From the NCBI GenBank assembly GCA_027625915.1, contig JANTQA010000023.1, positions 13,392,001 through 13,456,000 of the forward strand: a stretch of DNA of 64,000 nt. The letters run 5' to 3'. Source of the stretch: Anaeramoeba flamelloides. Lineage: Eukaryota; Metamonada; Anaeramoebidae. The position numbers and the translations under genes are program-made. Every line of letters starts with the position of its first letter. The first letter of the stretch is position 1. The notes beneath the pieces were generated by a model that saw only the letters and a list, made by a program, of their open reading frames with translations, was not told the DNA's origin and searched no databases. Below, one piece after another: positions 48,554 to 60,249 of this stretch.

Positions 48554-49885
48554 GAAATTTTTAAAAAACTTGAGTCTTTTGGCTCTCCTTTTAAAAAAAC
48601 AACCACCATTACTTTTTTCCCTAAAGTTACAAACAACCACCACTCATTTGATGGCTACTCAAATGAGTTTTTCCTGACTGAAAACCAACAACATACCCAA
48701 ACTACATCTTCAACAACCGTGAATGTTCTTCAACAATGGTTAACACCTTTAACGAAATCTGGTTCCACAACAGAATTTACGCTTGCGCCAACATCAACCA
48801 AGTTGTCTGCATCTGAAACCGACGAGGGCATTTTTACACACCCGATCCCATTTGAGCATGGCACTTTTGAAACAGAACTACCGGATCGCTTTGAAGAAAG
48901 CAGCAGGGCCAAAGACGATCAGCTCGGATACGATCCCGTTTTCCCAGAATTTGAAACCAAGCAAAGCACAGACGAAGAATATGAGCTTTTTTCCTTATTC
49001 AACGACAATTTAAATGGTTCCACAGATAGCATTTTATTAAGCACAGCAACCTATTCTGATGAAGAAAAAGAAATCATCCAAAATTATCAAGAATTGGGCT
49101 TACCAATTGAACCAAATGAAAAAATGATTTCAATCAAATCCCCAACTGAAAGTGATCACAAAAAAGATGAATTGACTTTTGAAGAAAACACTGATTTAAG
49201 ATCTAACCAACAAAAGAGTTTGGACAACAGCAGAAATCTCTTTATTAAAAAGAAAAGTACTAATCAAGATCCAAATAAAATCACCAATAAAAATAACAAT
49301 AAAAAGAAAAAGAAAAAGAAAAAAATTATTGTTATTAAAAAACAAAATATTCGGATCACAAAACGAAATGAAAAATTAAAAAAAACAAACAAAAAGAAAA
49401 GCGAAAGCAAAAGTAAAAGCAAAAGATTAACAAAAGAAATTACCAAAAAAACAAACAAGAACAATAAAAATCAGAATAGCAAGAATAATGAGAATAATAA
49501 AAAACATAAATCTTCAAATTTCAAATATTCCTTTCTTGAACCACTTTTAGAAGAAGCACAGATCTTTCTTGAAAACTACCATCAAGAAGATGAGGATTTG
49601 ATGACAAAAGAAGAAAAAATTTTGCTTAAGAAAATGTCTAAAAAGGAATTAGCAAGCATGTCGGAAAATGAAAAAAAAAACCGTAAAAGGGCCAGAGATC
49701 GACTTAGTGCAAGAAGAGTCAGATTAAAACAGCAAGCTTATGTTGGCCATTTACAAAAGCACATCTCAAATCTTAAAAACGAAAATTCTAATCTCGAGAG
49801 CCAGCTGTCAATTAGATTAAAAGAAAAAAAGCAACTTGAAAGGCAATTCCAGCTATTAAAAAAAAGAAAACTATTAAAAAAATAA
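48554..49885 (+). CDS. bZIP transcription factor-like protein (5' end unresolved)
   Basis: The frame is open from 48554 to the stop at 49883-49885. No ATG exists in frame until deep in the protein, so either an upstream exon joins somewhere after 48553 or part of the open stretch is untranslated. Numbering from the GTG at 48719 gives 388 residues. The N-terminal ~150 residues are acidic and Ser/Thr-rich, as in activation regions. A Lys/Asn-rich linker follows. The bZIP is at about 318-385: basic region NRKRARDRLSARRVRLKQQ, then a zipper with heptad leucines (HLQKHISNLKNENSNLESQL). The normally invariant Asn of the basic region is Asp327 (GAT) here, while the invariant Arg is kept. Sequence-specific DNA binding as a dimer in the nucleus is expected from the family, but the Asp makes specificity or even binding uncertain. 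Confidence 0.8.
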   Translation, partial: EIFKKLESFGSPFKKTTTITFFPKVTNNHHSFDGYSNEFFLTENQQHTQTTSSTTVNVLQQWLTPLTKSGSTTEFTLAPTSTKLSASETDEGIFTHPIPFEHGTFETELPDRFEESSRAKDDQLGYDPVFPEFETKQSTDEEYELFSLFNDNLNGSTDSILLSTATYSDEEKEIIQNYQELGLPIEPNEKMISIKSPTESDHKKDELTFEENTDLRSNQQKSLDNSRNLFIKKKSTNQDPNKITNKNNNKKKKKKKKIIVIKKQNIRITKRNEKLKKTNKKKSESKSKSKRLTKEITKKTNKNNKNQNSKNNENNKKHKSSNFKYSFLEPLLEEAQIFLENYHQEDEDLMTKEEKILLKKMSKKELASMSENEKKNRKRARDRLSARRVRLKQQAYVGHLQKHISNLKNENSNLESQLSIRLKEKKQLERQFQLLKKRKLLKK

Positions 49886-50877
49886 TGTTGTTGAATTTTA
49901 ATCATTGGAATTCTATTTCGAATCATTCTTTTAGATCCGCATTTGAAATAGCTTAATTAGAAACTTAATTTTTCAATTACAGTTTTTAATTTTTTTTTTC
50001 TTAATATTAACATCTCTTCCAGATTTAATATTTATCCTTTTTTTTTTATTTTTTATTTTTTATTTACAATAAGAACCAATTTTTCCTTTTTCTATTTTAA
50101 TAAAAAAAAAAAATTATATTTCATTTTTTAAAAAATTTTTGCTGTTTGACAAAACGTTTTATTTTTTTGATTTTTTTTCGTTCAGAGTTGTAATTTGAGC
50201 GTATTTTAAATGTTATTTATGTTGAATTTCAAGAGTATGTCAAAAATAAGCTATTTCCAAAAAGTCAGAAATTTTTTTATAATTCAAATAATAATTTCTT
50301 TTTTAAATAGTTAAATTCATAAAATGGTAATATCGAATTATGTGGGATATTAATACGGAAATGAACCAGTGAGATTGACAGTATTTTAAAATATAATCAT
50401 CAAAATATTTGTGAAAAATGAAAAAAATTAAACACTTTTTTTTGTAACACACAAAATGAAGTATAACTAAAGTCAATAAAAAATGGCAATTTGCTATGGA
50501 CTCAAACATTTGTTAGACAATAAAATACTCTTACAAGTTATTTATATTATATGAACGTTTATCAAGATTAAACTTTATTGAATAAAAATTTTTTTAGATA
50601 AAAAAAGGAACCAAATATCCACTAATTTTTAGATTTACAAAATATAATATCAAATTGAGATCAGAAACTTTTATATGCTTCATATATGTATTGTCACACA
50701 ATTACACATATTAAGGGTTATTTGATGACCGAATTAATGATAAATAGTCAAAATTGTTTGTATATTTAAACCGATTTAGAATTGAATTAAACATATAGAA
50801 TTTAAAAAATAATATTTCTAATATTATGATAATGTAAACTATCTTTCATAATAATTGGCCCATTAAAAATCAAATTT
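49886..50877. other. AT-rich spacer
   Basis: 3' flank of the bZIP gene. No gene or repeat recognised. Confidence 0.45.
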
Positions 50878-51370
50878 TAAATAAAAATATTTTTAATAAT
50901 TGAAGTTATCTATTATAATATAAAAATTAAGATTTTAATATTCAATACTATACTCAAGAGATATTTATTTTTTGTCTAAAAAAAAAAAAAATAAAAAAAA
51001 ATAAAAAAAAAACAGTTAAAAAAAATTTGGCCATTTATTTTGAAAGAAGCATTATATAAAAAATAGAAAATTTTAAAAAGTAAAAAAAAAACCATTTATC
51101 GATTCCCCTTTCATTTGAATAACTATTTATAATCTCTTTTTCATATTTGAAACCAAATTTTTTCATTAATTCATCTGTCACTTCTTTCCAATTTTTCATT
51201 TTCATTTTCCATTTTAACAAAACACTGCTGAAAAAAAAAAAAAAAAGAGAAAAAATGATTTATTTGCAAACTTTATATTGTATGAGGAAAAACTTCAAAA
51301 CGATACAAAAGCAATTCATTATCCAAATGTAAGATGGGCAATTTATTATAAAATTTAGTTTATTTGCAGT
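50878..51370. repeat. Dispersed repeat D, copy 2
   Basis: Direct copy of 1 to about 500 with high identity. The match begins near TAAATAAAAATATTTTTAAT and fades after ATTTAGTTTATTTGCAG, where copy 1 instead has its TA tract. No terminal repeats or target duplication are evident. Confidence 0.8.
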
Positions 51371-52042
51371 AAAATAAATATAAGAATAAATTACTTGTAA
51401 ATATATAAAATCAGTAATAAAAAGTTTAAAAAATGTTTATAAAATCTATTTCAGGTTATTTAAAGAGTACTTTTTCAGTTTCTGTTTTGGTACAGAATAC
51501 TTACTTATTATTTTCATTTTTGAATAGACTGATTAAGGAGAAAAAAAATGTTAAAAGAATAATCACAAAAAAATTTTTTTTGAGAAGGATTAATCAGTTT
51601 TTACTTGAAATTTTTACATATTCATTTAAATTCAAGATATTTGAATTGTTTATAAATGATATTAAACTATGTAAAGGAAAATTTTTTCCAGTAAAAAAAA
51701 GTAAAGGGAAAAATTTTTGATAAATAATATATATTTTTTTTTGAAAAAAATTTTCTTTTTTTTTCTTGAAAATGGATTCAAAATATCCCGAATAATGACA
51801 AAAAAACATTAAAAAAGTAATTTATTGTGATTTTTTTCAGTAAAAAAACATATTTTAAGAGAACTTGTATTCACAAAACTATACAAAATATTATTACATA
51901 TTAAAGTTTATATTCTCCACTTATGTATTTTACTAGTGTGAATTTCCAAAGGATTATCATTTCATATTACTATCTGAATTAATACCTATTGTATACTTTT
52001 CAAAATTCGTTCATAAAAATATTCCCAAAAAATGAAAAAAAA
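51371..52042. other. AT-rich spacer
   Basis: Contains an 85-95 codon Phe/Lys-rich open frame on each strand (51433-51720 and its antisense), which I judge to be chance given the base composition. Confidence 0.4.
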
Positions 52043-52600
52043 TTAAGGGATCAGTACTTGACGACAAAAGAACAAAATTCAAAAATATTTCATTGGTGGT
52101 ATTCTCCACTTACAAATTTTGTAGATGTGAAGTTTCATCAAATACTGATCAGACTACGAAATCATTAAAGAAATATTTTTTTTTAGTGAGATAAATTTTT
52201 CTTTTTAAATTTATTTATAAAAAGAAAAATATTCATTCCATTTTAAATTTATTTATAAATAGAAAAATATTAATTTCATTTTATTTCTTACATTGTAAAA
52301 TTTTTTTACCCTGTTTATGGGTCATTTCTAATTATTTTTACACAATTACCAATATTTAATGTAATAAATCTTCTTAAAAAGATTTTTTTAACTTTTTTGG
52401 GGCAATTATTTTGGTTACATTAAAAATGAATTTTATTATATTTTTATAAAATAGAAATACTATTTTAATATAAATATAAACCATTTCAATAATGTATTGT
52501 TTGAAATAAATATAAAAAATTTCACTCAGAAAGTATATTTAAATTAATATGATTTGATTTTTTCAAATTAAAATTTCTTGAAGAGATATTTGGGAATTAG
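52043..52600 (+). mobile_element. V-family element V5
   Basis: Starts TTAAGGGATCAGTACTTGAC and follows V3 (21861-22365) in order and orientation for about 500 bp. An internal tandem duplication of TTTAAATTTATTTATAAA lies at about 52205-52260. No clear inverted right end. Confidence 0.6.
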
Positions 52601-55213
52601 TATATTTTAGAGAAAATTCTAATTTTTACTTTTTCATATAATTCAAATAGTTATAAAATTCCTATTTAGCCAGTTTAAACGAATTCTTTTAAAAAAATTC
52701 TTAATTTTTTTTGATATTTTTTAGAATAGAGAAATTGGAACTTTAAAAAAATAAAGAATAAAAAATTTCAACACAATTGATTTGAATTTCATGGAAAATT
52801 TATTTTAAAATTAAATTTTCAACTATAAATTAATTTAACCAGTCACTCTTCTATTACTTATATTCAATTTTTTGCTACTTTAAATTGAGATATTATAAAG
52901 AAAAATAAACCTAATAAAAATATTTGTTTTTAAGTTTTAATTTTCAACAGAAAATGCTAAATATAATAATCAATTTACAAGGTTTCACTTTATTGTAGAT
53001 AAAAATAATAGGTTGCTGTTTTTCTTGGTTTTATACGGTTATTTGCATTATAAATATGTTATAAGCACATCTAATTTTCCTCCCCTTTTAAATATTTATA
53101 ATAAATTCCAGTCATAAATTTCAAATTTGTCTCTATTTATTAGTTCAACAATGAATCATTTGGTTATTATATTTGGATATTTCTGTGATCTAAACCCATA
53201 AATACAAATAAAGTGTTTTATAGAATTGGAAAAAAGATAATCAGCTTAAATTTTTTACCCTTGAAATTACAGATGCATATATTGGGGATATTGATATTTC
53301 AAAAACAAAAATTATTCATTATTTAATGAATTTTTGAGATAACTCTAACTCATAATTTTCTTCATCAACCAAAATAAACTAACAATACAACCAAAAAAAC
53401 TAAGAATTTCAACCAATTTCATAATAATTTTAAAAAATACAAGTACTTTAATTTATTTTTTTTAAAAAACCGAAATAAATTTTTGACAAATACACTAAAT
53501 TATATGTATATATTTTACATTTTTAAATTATCATATGAACGATCATTTTTACTCAGTTTATGAGAAAAAAAGATCTTTTTATTTCACAAAATTTGTTTTT
53601 AAGAATTTTGAAAATAAAATTAATTATTATTTTTTACCAATTTTCATTAATTCAAGACATAACCGTAAAATTTAATTGAAATTTAACACAAATACTTGTT
53701 CTTTATTCCAATCTTCCAAAAAAAGCCCAGGGGACTTGGTTTGAAATATGTAATGTATTGATATGTAAAAAGGGTATTATTGATAACAATGACCATATAA
53801 TTTATCTCTGGTAATACAAAATTACAATAATAATGTTTTTTCTTTATATCAAAATTGAAACATTTACATATACACTTATTGATATAAGAACTAGCATAAT
53901 TCAATGAATTTTTTCTTATTTAATTTCCATTTTGATCTTTTTTAGAATTAATGGGCGAAGTTAATAACTTGGAATCTTTTTGACTTTTACAAATTAATAC
54001 ATAAAAGTGAAATCCCTTTCAAAAAACAATCTAAAAAATTTATATTCTTGGAATTCACTCATATACCAAACATTTTTATTCATAAAAATTCTGAAAAGGG
54101 TTTACAACTTGATAAAATATTAATGGGAATTGAAAAAAAAAAAAAAGATTTCAATAATATTTTTTTCTATTTTCATTGTAAAATTTTGAAAATTTTTATT
54201 TGAATTAGTTGAGGGATTATTTTCAGTTATTTTTTAATATTTTCAAAAGAATCAAAATTTTCAATTTTAAAAAGAAAATCAAATATTTCTTTCAAAAGAT
54301 ATCACTAAATTAAATTGGAAAAATATTTCTTTTTCTGTTTTGCGAATATTTTTTATCATTTTATTTTTTTTTCACGTTTGACATTTAATTTACATTTCCT
54401 GTTTTTTTTTTTTTTCTGTAAATTGGCCTAAAATTTACTATTTTTTATTGTTTAGGGTTCAAATATTAAGTTATTTCATTTTAACAAATTAAAAAAAAAA
54501 AAAATAGCCTATTAATTGGCGTGTTTTTTTTTTTTTTTTTTTTACACAAATCGGGAATTTTGAAAAGGGATATATTCAAATTTTAATAGTCTAATATATG
54601 GGAGTTAATATGAAATGTTGTAAACATAAAAGTTTTTACAATTTAACATATAGATACAAAGTTTCGTCAATTTATTCAAAAGTTGGGATTGGTAAAAGAA
54701 GGTCATATTGTGATTTTTGATCTCAAATTTTTTTTCAATATAAAATTGTTTGGTAAATACCAATACTTTGTTTCGAAAATGATTTTTTTTTTAAAAAATG
54801 AAAGATTGTTATTCACCAAATGTTTTTTGATTAAAATTATAATTCTATCTATTAATATAATCAGCTATTATATTTTCTAATCCGAAAATTTTCGATCAAT
54901 TGATGAATTTCTTTATTTATCTCTAAAAATGTCAAAATACTATTCTTTATCACATTGTTATTGACTCTAGTTTAGCTATATTTTCTTAATGGAATAAAAT
55001 TATCAATACTTTAAAAAAATAATTTATAAAAGATGTATAACTAATTCCAATCTGTAGTTTTGTCTAACTTTAATTTTCAAAATTTTTTTTTCCAGGTATA
55101 GGAGCAAAGAACATTTATTTTTCAATAAATTAAATTGTTGACTAAAATGCTAAATATTTAACAGATATATTTTCTCTTATTTCGAGTCATAGTGGGACGA
55201 GAACTTATAACAA
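52601..55213. other. AT-rich spacer
   Basis: No gene recognised. At about 53965-54030 the string GGAATCTTTTTGACTTTTA and a following AATCCCTTTCAA resemble the SINE interior at 37306-37360, possibly a very decayed copy. Otherwise nothing stands out. Confidence 0.4.
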
Positions 55214-55345
55214 TACAGCTGTTTCAACTCAGGTGTGAATCGCACTCATTCATTGAATGGTTGGGAAACCTTCCAAGTCAATTTAAAATGTTTCCCGACC
55301 ATTCAACGAATGAGTGCGATTCACACCTGAGTTGAAACGGCTGTA
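55214..55345. mobile_element. Foldback element M3 (132 bp, near-perfect hairpin)
   Basis: Arms of about 54 bp at 55216-55270 and 55290-55343 differ at only a few positions. The ends read CAGCTGTTTCAACTCAGG and, inverted, CAGCCGTTTCAACTCAGG, each next to TA. It is clearly richer in G+C than the flanks and shares the CAGCCGTT end with M1. The near-identical arms suggest recent insertion or ongoing arm correction. Confidence 0.88.
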
Positions 55346-55822
55346 TATCTATTTATTTCATAATACTGTTATTTCCCAATTAATAAATCAAAATTTATAT
55401 TTCAAGTTCTATAATGAATATTATGGATTAAGCGACCATTAAATAGCAGAGTAAAAATATTGTCTTAGAGTTAACTAAGGAAGTTTAATTTATTGTCTAA
55501 AAATATCATTTCTAAAAGATGCTGACAAGATCTTTGGATTTTCTTCAACTTAAAAACTAGAAAAATATTTTTGAAAGTGAACTAAAAATATTCATTTTGT
55601 AATTGGAAAATAATAGTAAAATAAATTTTTAGTTATTTTGGAAAAGTTTAATTTACATTCCCCTTATTTTCTTCCTAATTGAAAAACAGAACAAACTCAC
55701 TTTTTCCTTACCAAAGAATATGGTTTTGTTTTTTTGAGGACTTAACAAGACACATTCCTTGTTTAATAACAAAAATAAATAGAAATAATTTTCATTTTTT
55801 CTATTTTTCTTAAAGCAATTAA

Positions 55823-56068
55823 ATGTCAGAAGAACAAGAAAAAAACAAAGAATCAATTGAAGAAGTACAAGAAAAACAAAAAGAACCAACAGAAGAAGTA
55901 AATATGGAAGAAACAATTTCAAAATTGAAAATATACAAAAGCGAAATTGAAAAGCTAAACAAAAAATCAAAAGTGATGTATTGTATCGAATTGTTTATTC
56001 TGATTGTACTTATTTTTATCTTTTATTTATTAATAAATTTAACAAAAAAGAAGCAACAGTTCATGTGA
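55823..56068 (+). CDS. Small single-pass membrane protein with acidic coiled-coil head
   Basis: 81 aa from an ATG at 55823. Residues 1-35 are Glu/Gln/Lys-rich, residues 30-50 could form a coiled coil (ETISKLKIYKSEIEKLNKK), and residues 54-72 are a hydrophobic helix followed by a short basic tail KKKQQFM. The shape is that of a tail-anchored protein of an internal membrane. No family is recognised. The composition of the head (many GAA, CAA and few Phe/Ile codons) differs from translated spacer, which supports a real gene, but there is no homology evidence. It could also be one exon of a larger gene. Confidence 0.5.
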   Translation: MSEEQEKNKESIEEVQEKQKEPTEEVNMEETISKLKIYKSEIEKLNKKSKVMYCIELFILIVLIFIFYLLINLTKKKQQFM

Positions 56069-56309
56069 TCGGAGAATTCATATGCTCTATCAAATAAAAA
56101 CTTCTATTGTTTGTTTTTTTTTGTTTTTTTTTTGTTTTCATTGCAGGTTTTTTGCATTAAGGGATCAAAATGCCTTCTAAAAAATAGATTGTAATTCTTT
56201 CAATTAAACGTGCACCATTTAAAATTTGACAAGAGTCTAGCACAAAGAAAATTCAGAAAAAAACTTAACGCAAGATCTTAATGCAAATTGATTGAAAATA
56301 ATATCCGAT

Positions 56310-56501
56310 CTATTTCTTGCTTTGTCGCCTTGTAGTTTTCTTTTCTTTTGTCAAAGTCAAAAGATTTAAAATTTTAGAGTTTGTGATTCTCATATTGTCT
56401 TTTCTGCCGGGAAAGATATCACCAAAAATGATCAAGACTTCTTTTGAAGTATGATGAAATTTTATTTCTTTAAAAACTTTTTGTGGTATTTTCAACATCA
56501 T
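56310..56501 (-). CDS. Possible terminal exon or gene remnant, unidentified
   Basis: The minus-strand frame ends in a basic tail (KEKKTTRRQSKK) after a protein-like stretch (SKEVLIIFGDIFPGRKDNM). More coding-looking fragments lie upstream on the same strand at about 56540-56680 and 56760-56900, in other frames. This could be the 3' exon of a spliced gene or a decayed gene. No family recognised. Confidence 0.3.
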   Translation of the reverse strand: MMLKIPQKVFKEIKFHHTSKEVLIIFGDIFPGRKDNMRITNSKILNLLTLTKEKKTTRRQSKK

Positions 56502-56979
56502 TCAGCAAATATTTCACCCAACTCCTAACTGTAATTTCAAAAATAGAAATTCTCTTCCAAAATAAAATTACAAAATTAGGTTTGTAATTGAAGAATAGCT
56601 TAGCCTTGGAAGGGGAATTGAGAAAAAAAACTTTGCTATTTGGTAAAAAAAAGTGAAATAGGAAAAAAAAGTTGAACACAATTTTTAATTGGGAACCTTA
56701 ATAGAATCACAGAAACCTGAAAACCAAAACTAATTTCAATTAAAAGAAGAAACAAACTAACTTCAAAGAATAATTCTTTTGGTGTTTATCAGTCAAACCA
56801 ACAAATACAATTGAAATCTCCTTTTATATCCAAATCTGATTCGTGGTTTTTGAGATCTCAAAAATAGACAAAATTTTCAACAAAGTACCAATAATCGATA
56901 AATCAATCAAAGAAAAAACCCATACCCTAAAGGGAAGTATTACAAAAACAGGTCTTGTCTCTAATCCTCCATTTTGTCT

Positions 56980-57679
56980 TTAAGGGTCTAGTCATTTTCT
57001 GTGAATATGCACCATACTCCAGGGGTGACCTGAGACCAAAAAGGGTATTAGTGAAATAGGCCTTCTTTTGGTTTACAAAATTCAAATAACAAATAAAAAA
57101 ATTTCATTCGATAACTTTGACAAAAAATCCAACAAAGAAAAATAAGTTTAAAAGAGTTCTCAATTTCCAAAAAATCAAAATTTAAAAAAAAAAATCAATT
57201 ATTTCTTTTTTTCTATGTTCAAATGGTTAAATTTCTTTAATTTAAAATAAATTGCTTTCTTGTAGTAGGAAATCATTTAATTCGATTTAATCTGATCTGT
57301 GGTTATTTTGTAACGCTCTAAATTTGACCAAGTAAGGATTTTCGTGATATTCTTTCAATAAAAAATAGCTCATTTGAAAAATGATAAAAAAGAAAAAAAA
57401 AATCTTCAAGGTCACAAAAAGCGCCAAAAGAAACTCACTTCAAAACTGACATAGTTGTTTTCAAAATTGTATATTCTAACCATTCTAATTGGATATTAAG
57501 TGTAGCTCTTTGGCACTTTTTTCTGAAAATGTCCTCATCTCTAGTTGTTGATTTTTGGAGATCAATTGTAAATCATATGTTGGTTGGTTTTTAATTGGTA
57601 TTAGTCACTCATAAAAATTACTAAAAAGTTTTTTTCCATTTCAGAAAAAAATTTTTCACCGTAATGATTCAACCCTTAA
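56980..57679 (-). mobile_element. T-family TTAA element T3 (700 bp, reverse orientation)
   Basis: Bounded by TTAA at 56980-56983 and 57676-57679. Ends on the plus strand are TTAAGGGTCTAGTCATTTTC and, inverted, TTAAGGGTTGAATCATTACG. The reverse complement matches T1 and T2 throughout, including the conserved middle block at 57420-57490. Confidence 0.82.
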
Positions 57680-58429
57680 TCATTTATTTTTTCTTTTATT
57701 AATTGCTCTATCTTTGAATTTTCAATAAATTTTCAATTATAAATTGTGTTGAAAAGTTTTTTCCGGAATAGCAATATTATTTAGAGAACATAAAAAAAAA
57801 ATTAAAGGTGCTAATAGGCCAAACAAATCCAATGACAAAATTTGTAATACTCTTCGGATTAAAAAAGTTGAGTACAGCATACTTTATAAATCATTTTTTT
57901 CCGAAATTTGTTTACAGAAATAGAGATAATCTAATAAATATTATCTTGAATCATTAATTTTTATCAACAAAGTATGAAGTACAATTTATATTTTATATTA
58001 TGCGGAGATGTAATATTATATAAACATTAATAAAAATGATTTAAAAGTATCCCATTTCAAGGAAAGTCAAAATATTACAAATTTTAGATAATGGAAAAGA
58101 TTTAGAATGAAAATATTTATAGATCAAAAAAAAATATATATAACTTTATTGAAATTTCATGACAAAATTTCAAATCTTTTTTATTGATTTTTGCTCCTAC
58201 TTATGTTATTTTTTTTTCTGGTTTCCCAGTGTATATAAGGAATCTACTATAATAATTATAAATTTACAGGAAGGGAAATGTGTCAAGGAATTTTGTTTTC
58301 TGATCTTTTCAAGGTAAATTTTGAATTTGATCAGAAAATGTGGTTTGAATATAATATTGGAAAAAAAAAAAATCTTAATGTTTTTTTTTTATTATTGTAA
58401 TTTAAGGGAGGATATTAAAATTCTTCTTA
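57680..58429. other. AT-rich spacer
   Basis: No gene or clear repeat recognised. Confidence 0.4.
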
Positions 58430-58935
58430 TTTACCGTTAAGCTTTTTTTTAATTTGACAAATAAAATGAAAATTAATTAAATTTTCGGTATATTTCTCAT
58501 ATTAAAAAAAATGATGACACTTAACGTTAGGTTTTTCAGAATTTATAAGAATTAAGTAAAATATTTGAGTGTTCTCTCTCTACTTTTGAATTCTGGAAAA
58601 CTCCGTTACATTTTCTTGAGTTTTTTGTTTATTTGGAAAATCAATAGATTTTCTTTAGGTTTTTTGAGTTTTTTATTTATGTGGAAATCTATACATTTTT
58701 TGTTAGGTTTTTTTTACTTTAGAAATAAACAGAAAATTTTAATAAATTTTCGGTTTATTTCTAATGTAAAAAAAAACATAGTACACTTCACAAATAAAAT
58801 CGAAAACCTCAAAAAAACCTAGAGCACTTTACAAATAAATAGAAAACTAAAAAAAACCTAACGAAAATCAATAGATTTTCTAAATAAAATAAAAAATCTC
58901 ACGAAAAGATAGGCACTCTACGGCACTTCCAGAAT
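58430..58935 (-). repeat. Hairpin array P2 (related to P1, reverse orientation)
   Basis: On the minus strand it starts GAAGTGCCGTAGAGTGCCTA, almost the same as the P1 opening. Foldback modules like those of P1 recur: CTTTTTTTTAATTTGACAAA with its TATTTCTCATATTAAAAAAA partner, TTTTTCAGAATTTATAAG with GAATTCTGGAAAACTCCG, and TTTTCTTGAGTTTTTTG. CCGTTA/CGTTAGG linkers occur near 58434, 58525, 58608 and 58700, about 80-90 bp apart. The array is longer and more diverged than P1. An 85-codon open frame within it (58565-58822) is a by-product of the repeats. Confidence 0.7.
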
Positions 58936-60249
58936 TCCTAAACTGGATTTTGGACTTTTTCTCAAAGATTCAAAAATAGTTAAATTATCAACTAGAGCTA
59001 AGAAAGATATTGAATATTGTTTATTGATAACATTAAATTTTTTGTATTTTTTAATTTATCAGAAAAAATTGAATTTTTTAATATGGGTATCCAGATTTTA
59101 TGATAATTTTCATAGGCTGGGCAATTCCAGAAAAAAAACCTAAAATTGAAGTTTTAAGAAGCATAAAAGACGCAACGTTTTTTAAATTAATAAATATTTT
59201 TTAGGTCATAAAAGTAATACCCACCCATTATAAAAGCACAATTTGTACTAAAAATCATAAAATAGTACAAAATAAGTTTAATATTATCATTTATAGTATT
59301 GAAAAAAAATACCTGACATGATTTTTCATTATTAATATTCAGAAAATTATTCTGTAATTTCTTTTATTTTAAGATCAAATCCTCTTTATAACTAAACATC
59401 TTTTTCATTGAGTCATAAATAAAACTATCTAAAGTTTATAAAAGTTTAATATCATTCGAATACTCATTAAATTATAAAGTGAATTCAAGAAATAAAAAAT
59501 TATTTATAATGTTTTTTCTTGATTAATTTTTTAATTATTTTGATTCCCTTATTTTAGGAGATAAATATACTATACTCGTATTTATTACATGGCACTTTTA
59601 TTATAAAATCGATGTTTTTTGTTAAACAGGTATTTTTAAAACTTCAATTTCTTAGAAATTAAGGGGCTCAAAATTAGTAAAATATACCTACCGCTTTAAT
59701 AGAGTTTTACGAACTCATAATTGACTTTTTCTAATTTATTCAAAAAACCCAAAAAAAAAACACGAAAGATCTAAAAACATTTTAATTTTACAACACCTAA
59801 ATTTGAAAAAAAAAATAAAGTCTGTTAAATATAAAAATATCTGTAATTTTAGAGAAAAAAATCTGATAAATTTTTTTAAGCTCTCCAAAAAACAGTATTC
59901 CTAACCTTGTCTTGAAGAATTCAACTTCAAAAATTTTGAAATTTATTTCTTTTTTTTCTTCGAATTTTCACTTTGATCAGAAAGATCTCAAAAAAAAATA
60001 ATTTGTAATCATATTAAGCCCTTCTTCATCTGATTAAAAAGGTATAATTTCTGTGGACTATAAATCTATTTTTCAGTTGTAACATTTTTCGAAAAAGTAA
60101 AAATTAGGAGAAAAAAATCGTAAAAAACTCATAGTAAAATCAAATTTTTCCTCTAAAATTAAAACTTTACCATAGAGTTAAAAATATCTATTTAACCAAA
60201 ACCAAAAATCAAAATTTACTGTAGTCAAAATAACCCGTGCAAAAAAATA
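58936..60249. other. AT-rich spacer
   Basis: No gene or strong repeat recognised. Confidence 0.4.

Noticed and set aside
51433-51720. 95-codon Lys/Phe-rich frame
   Set aside because: Composition matches random AT-rich sequence and an equally long antisense frame overlaps it.
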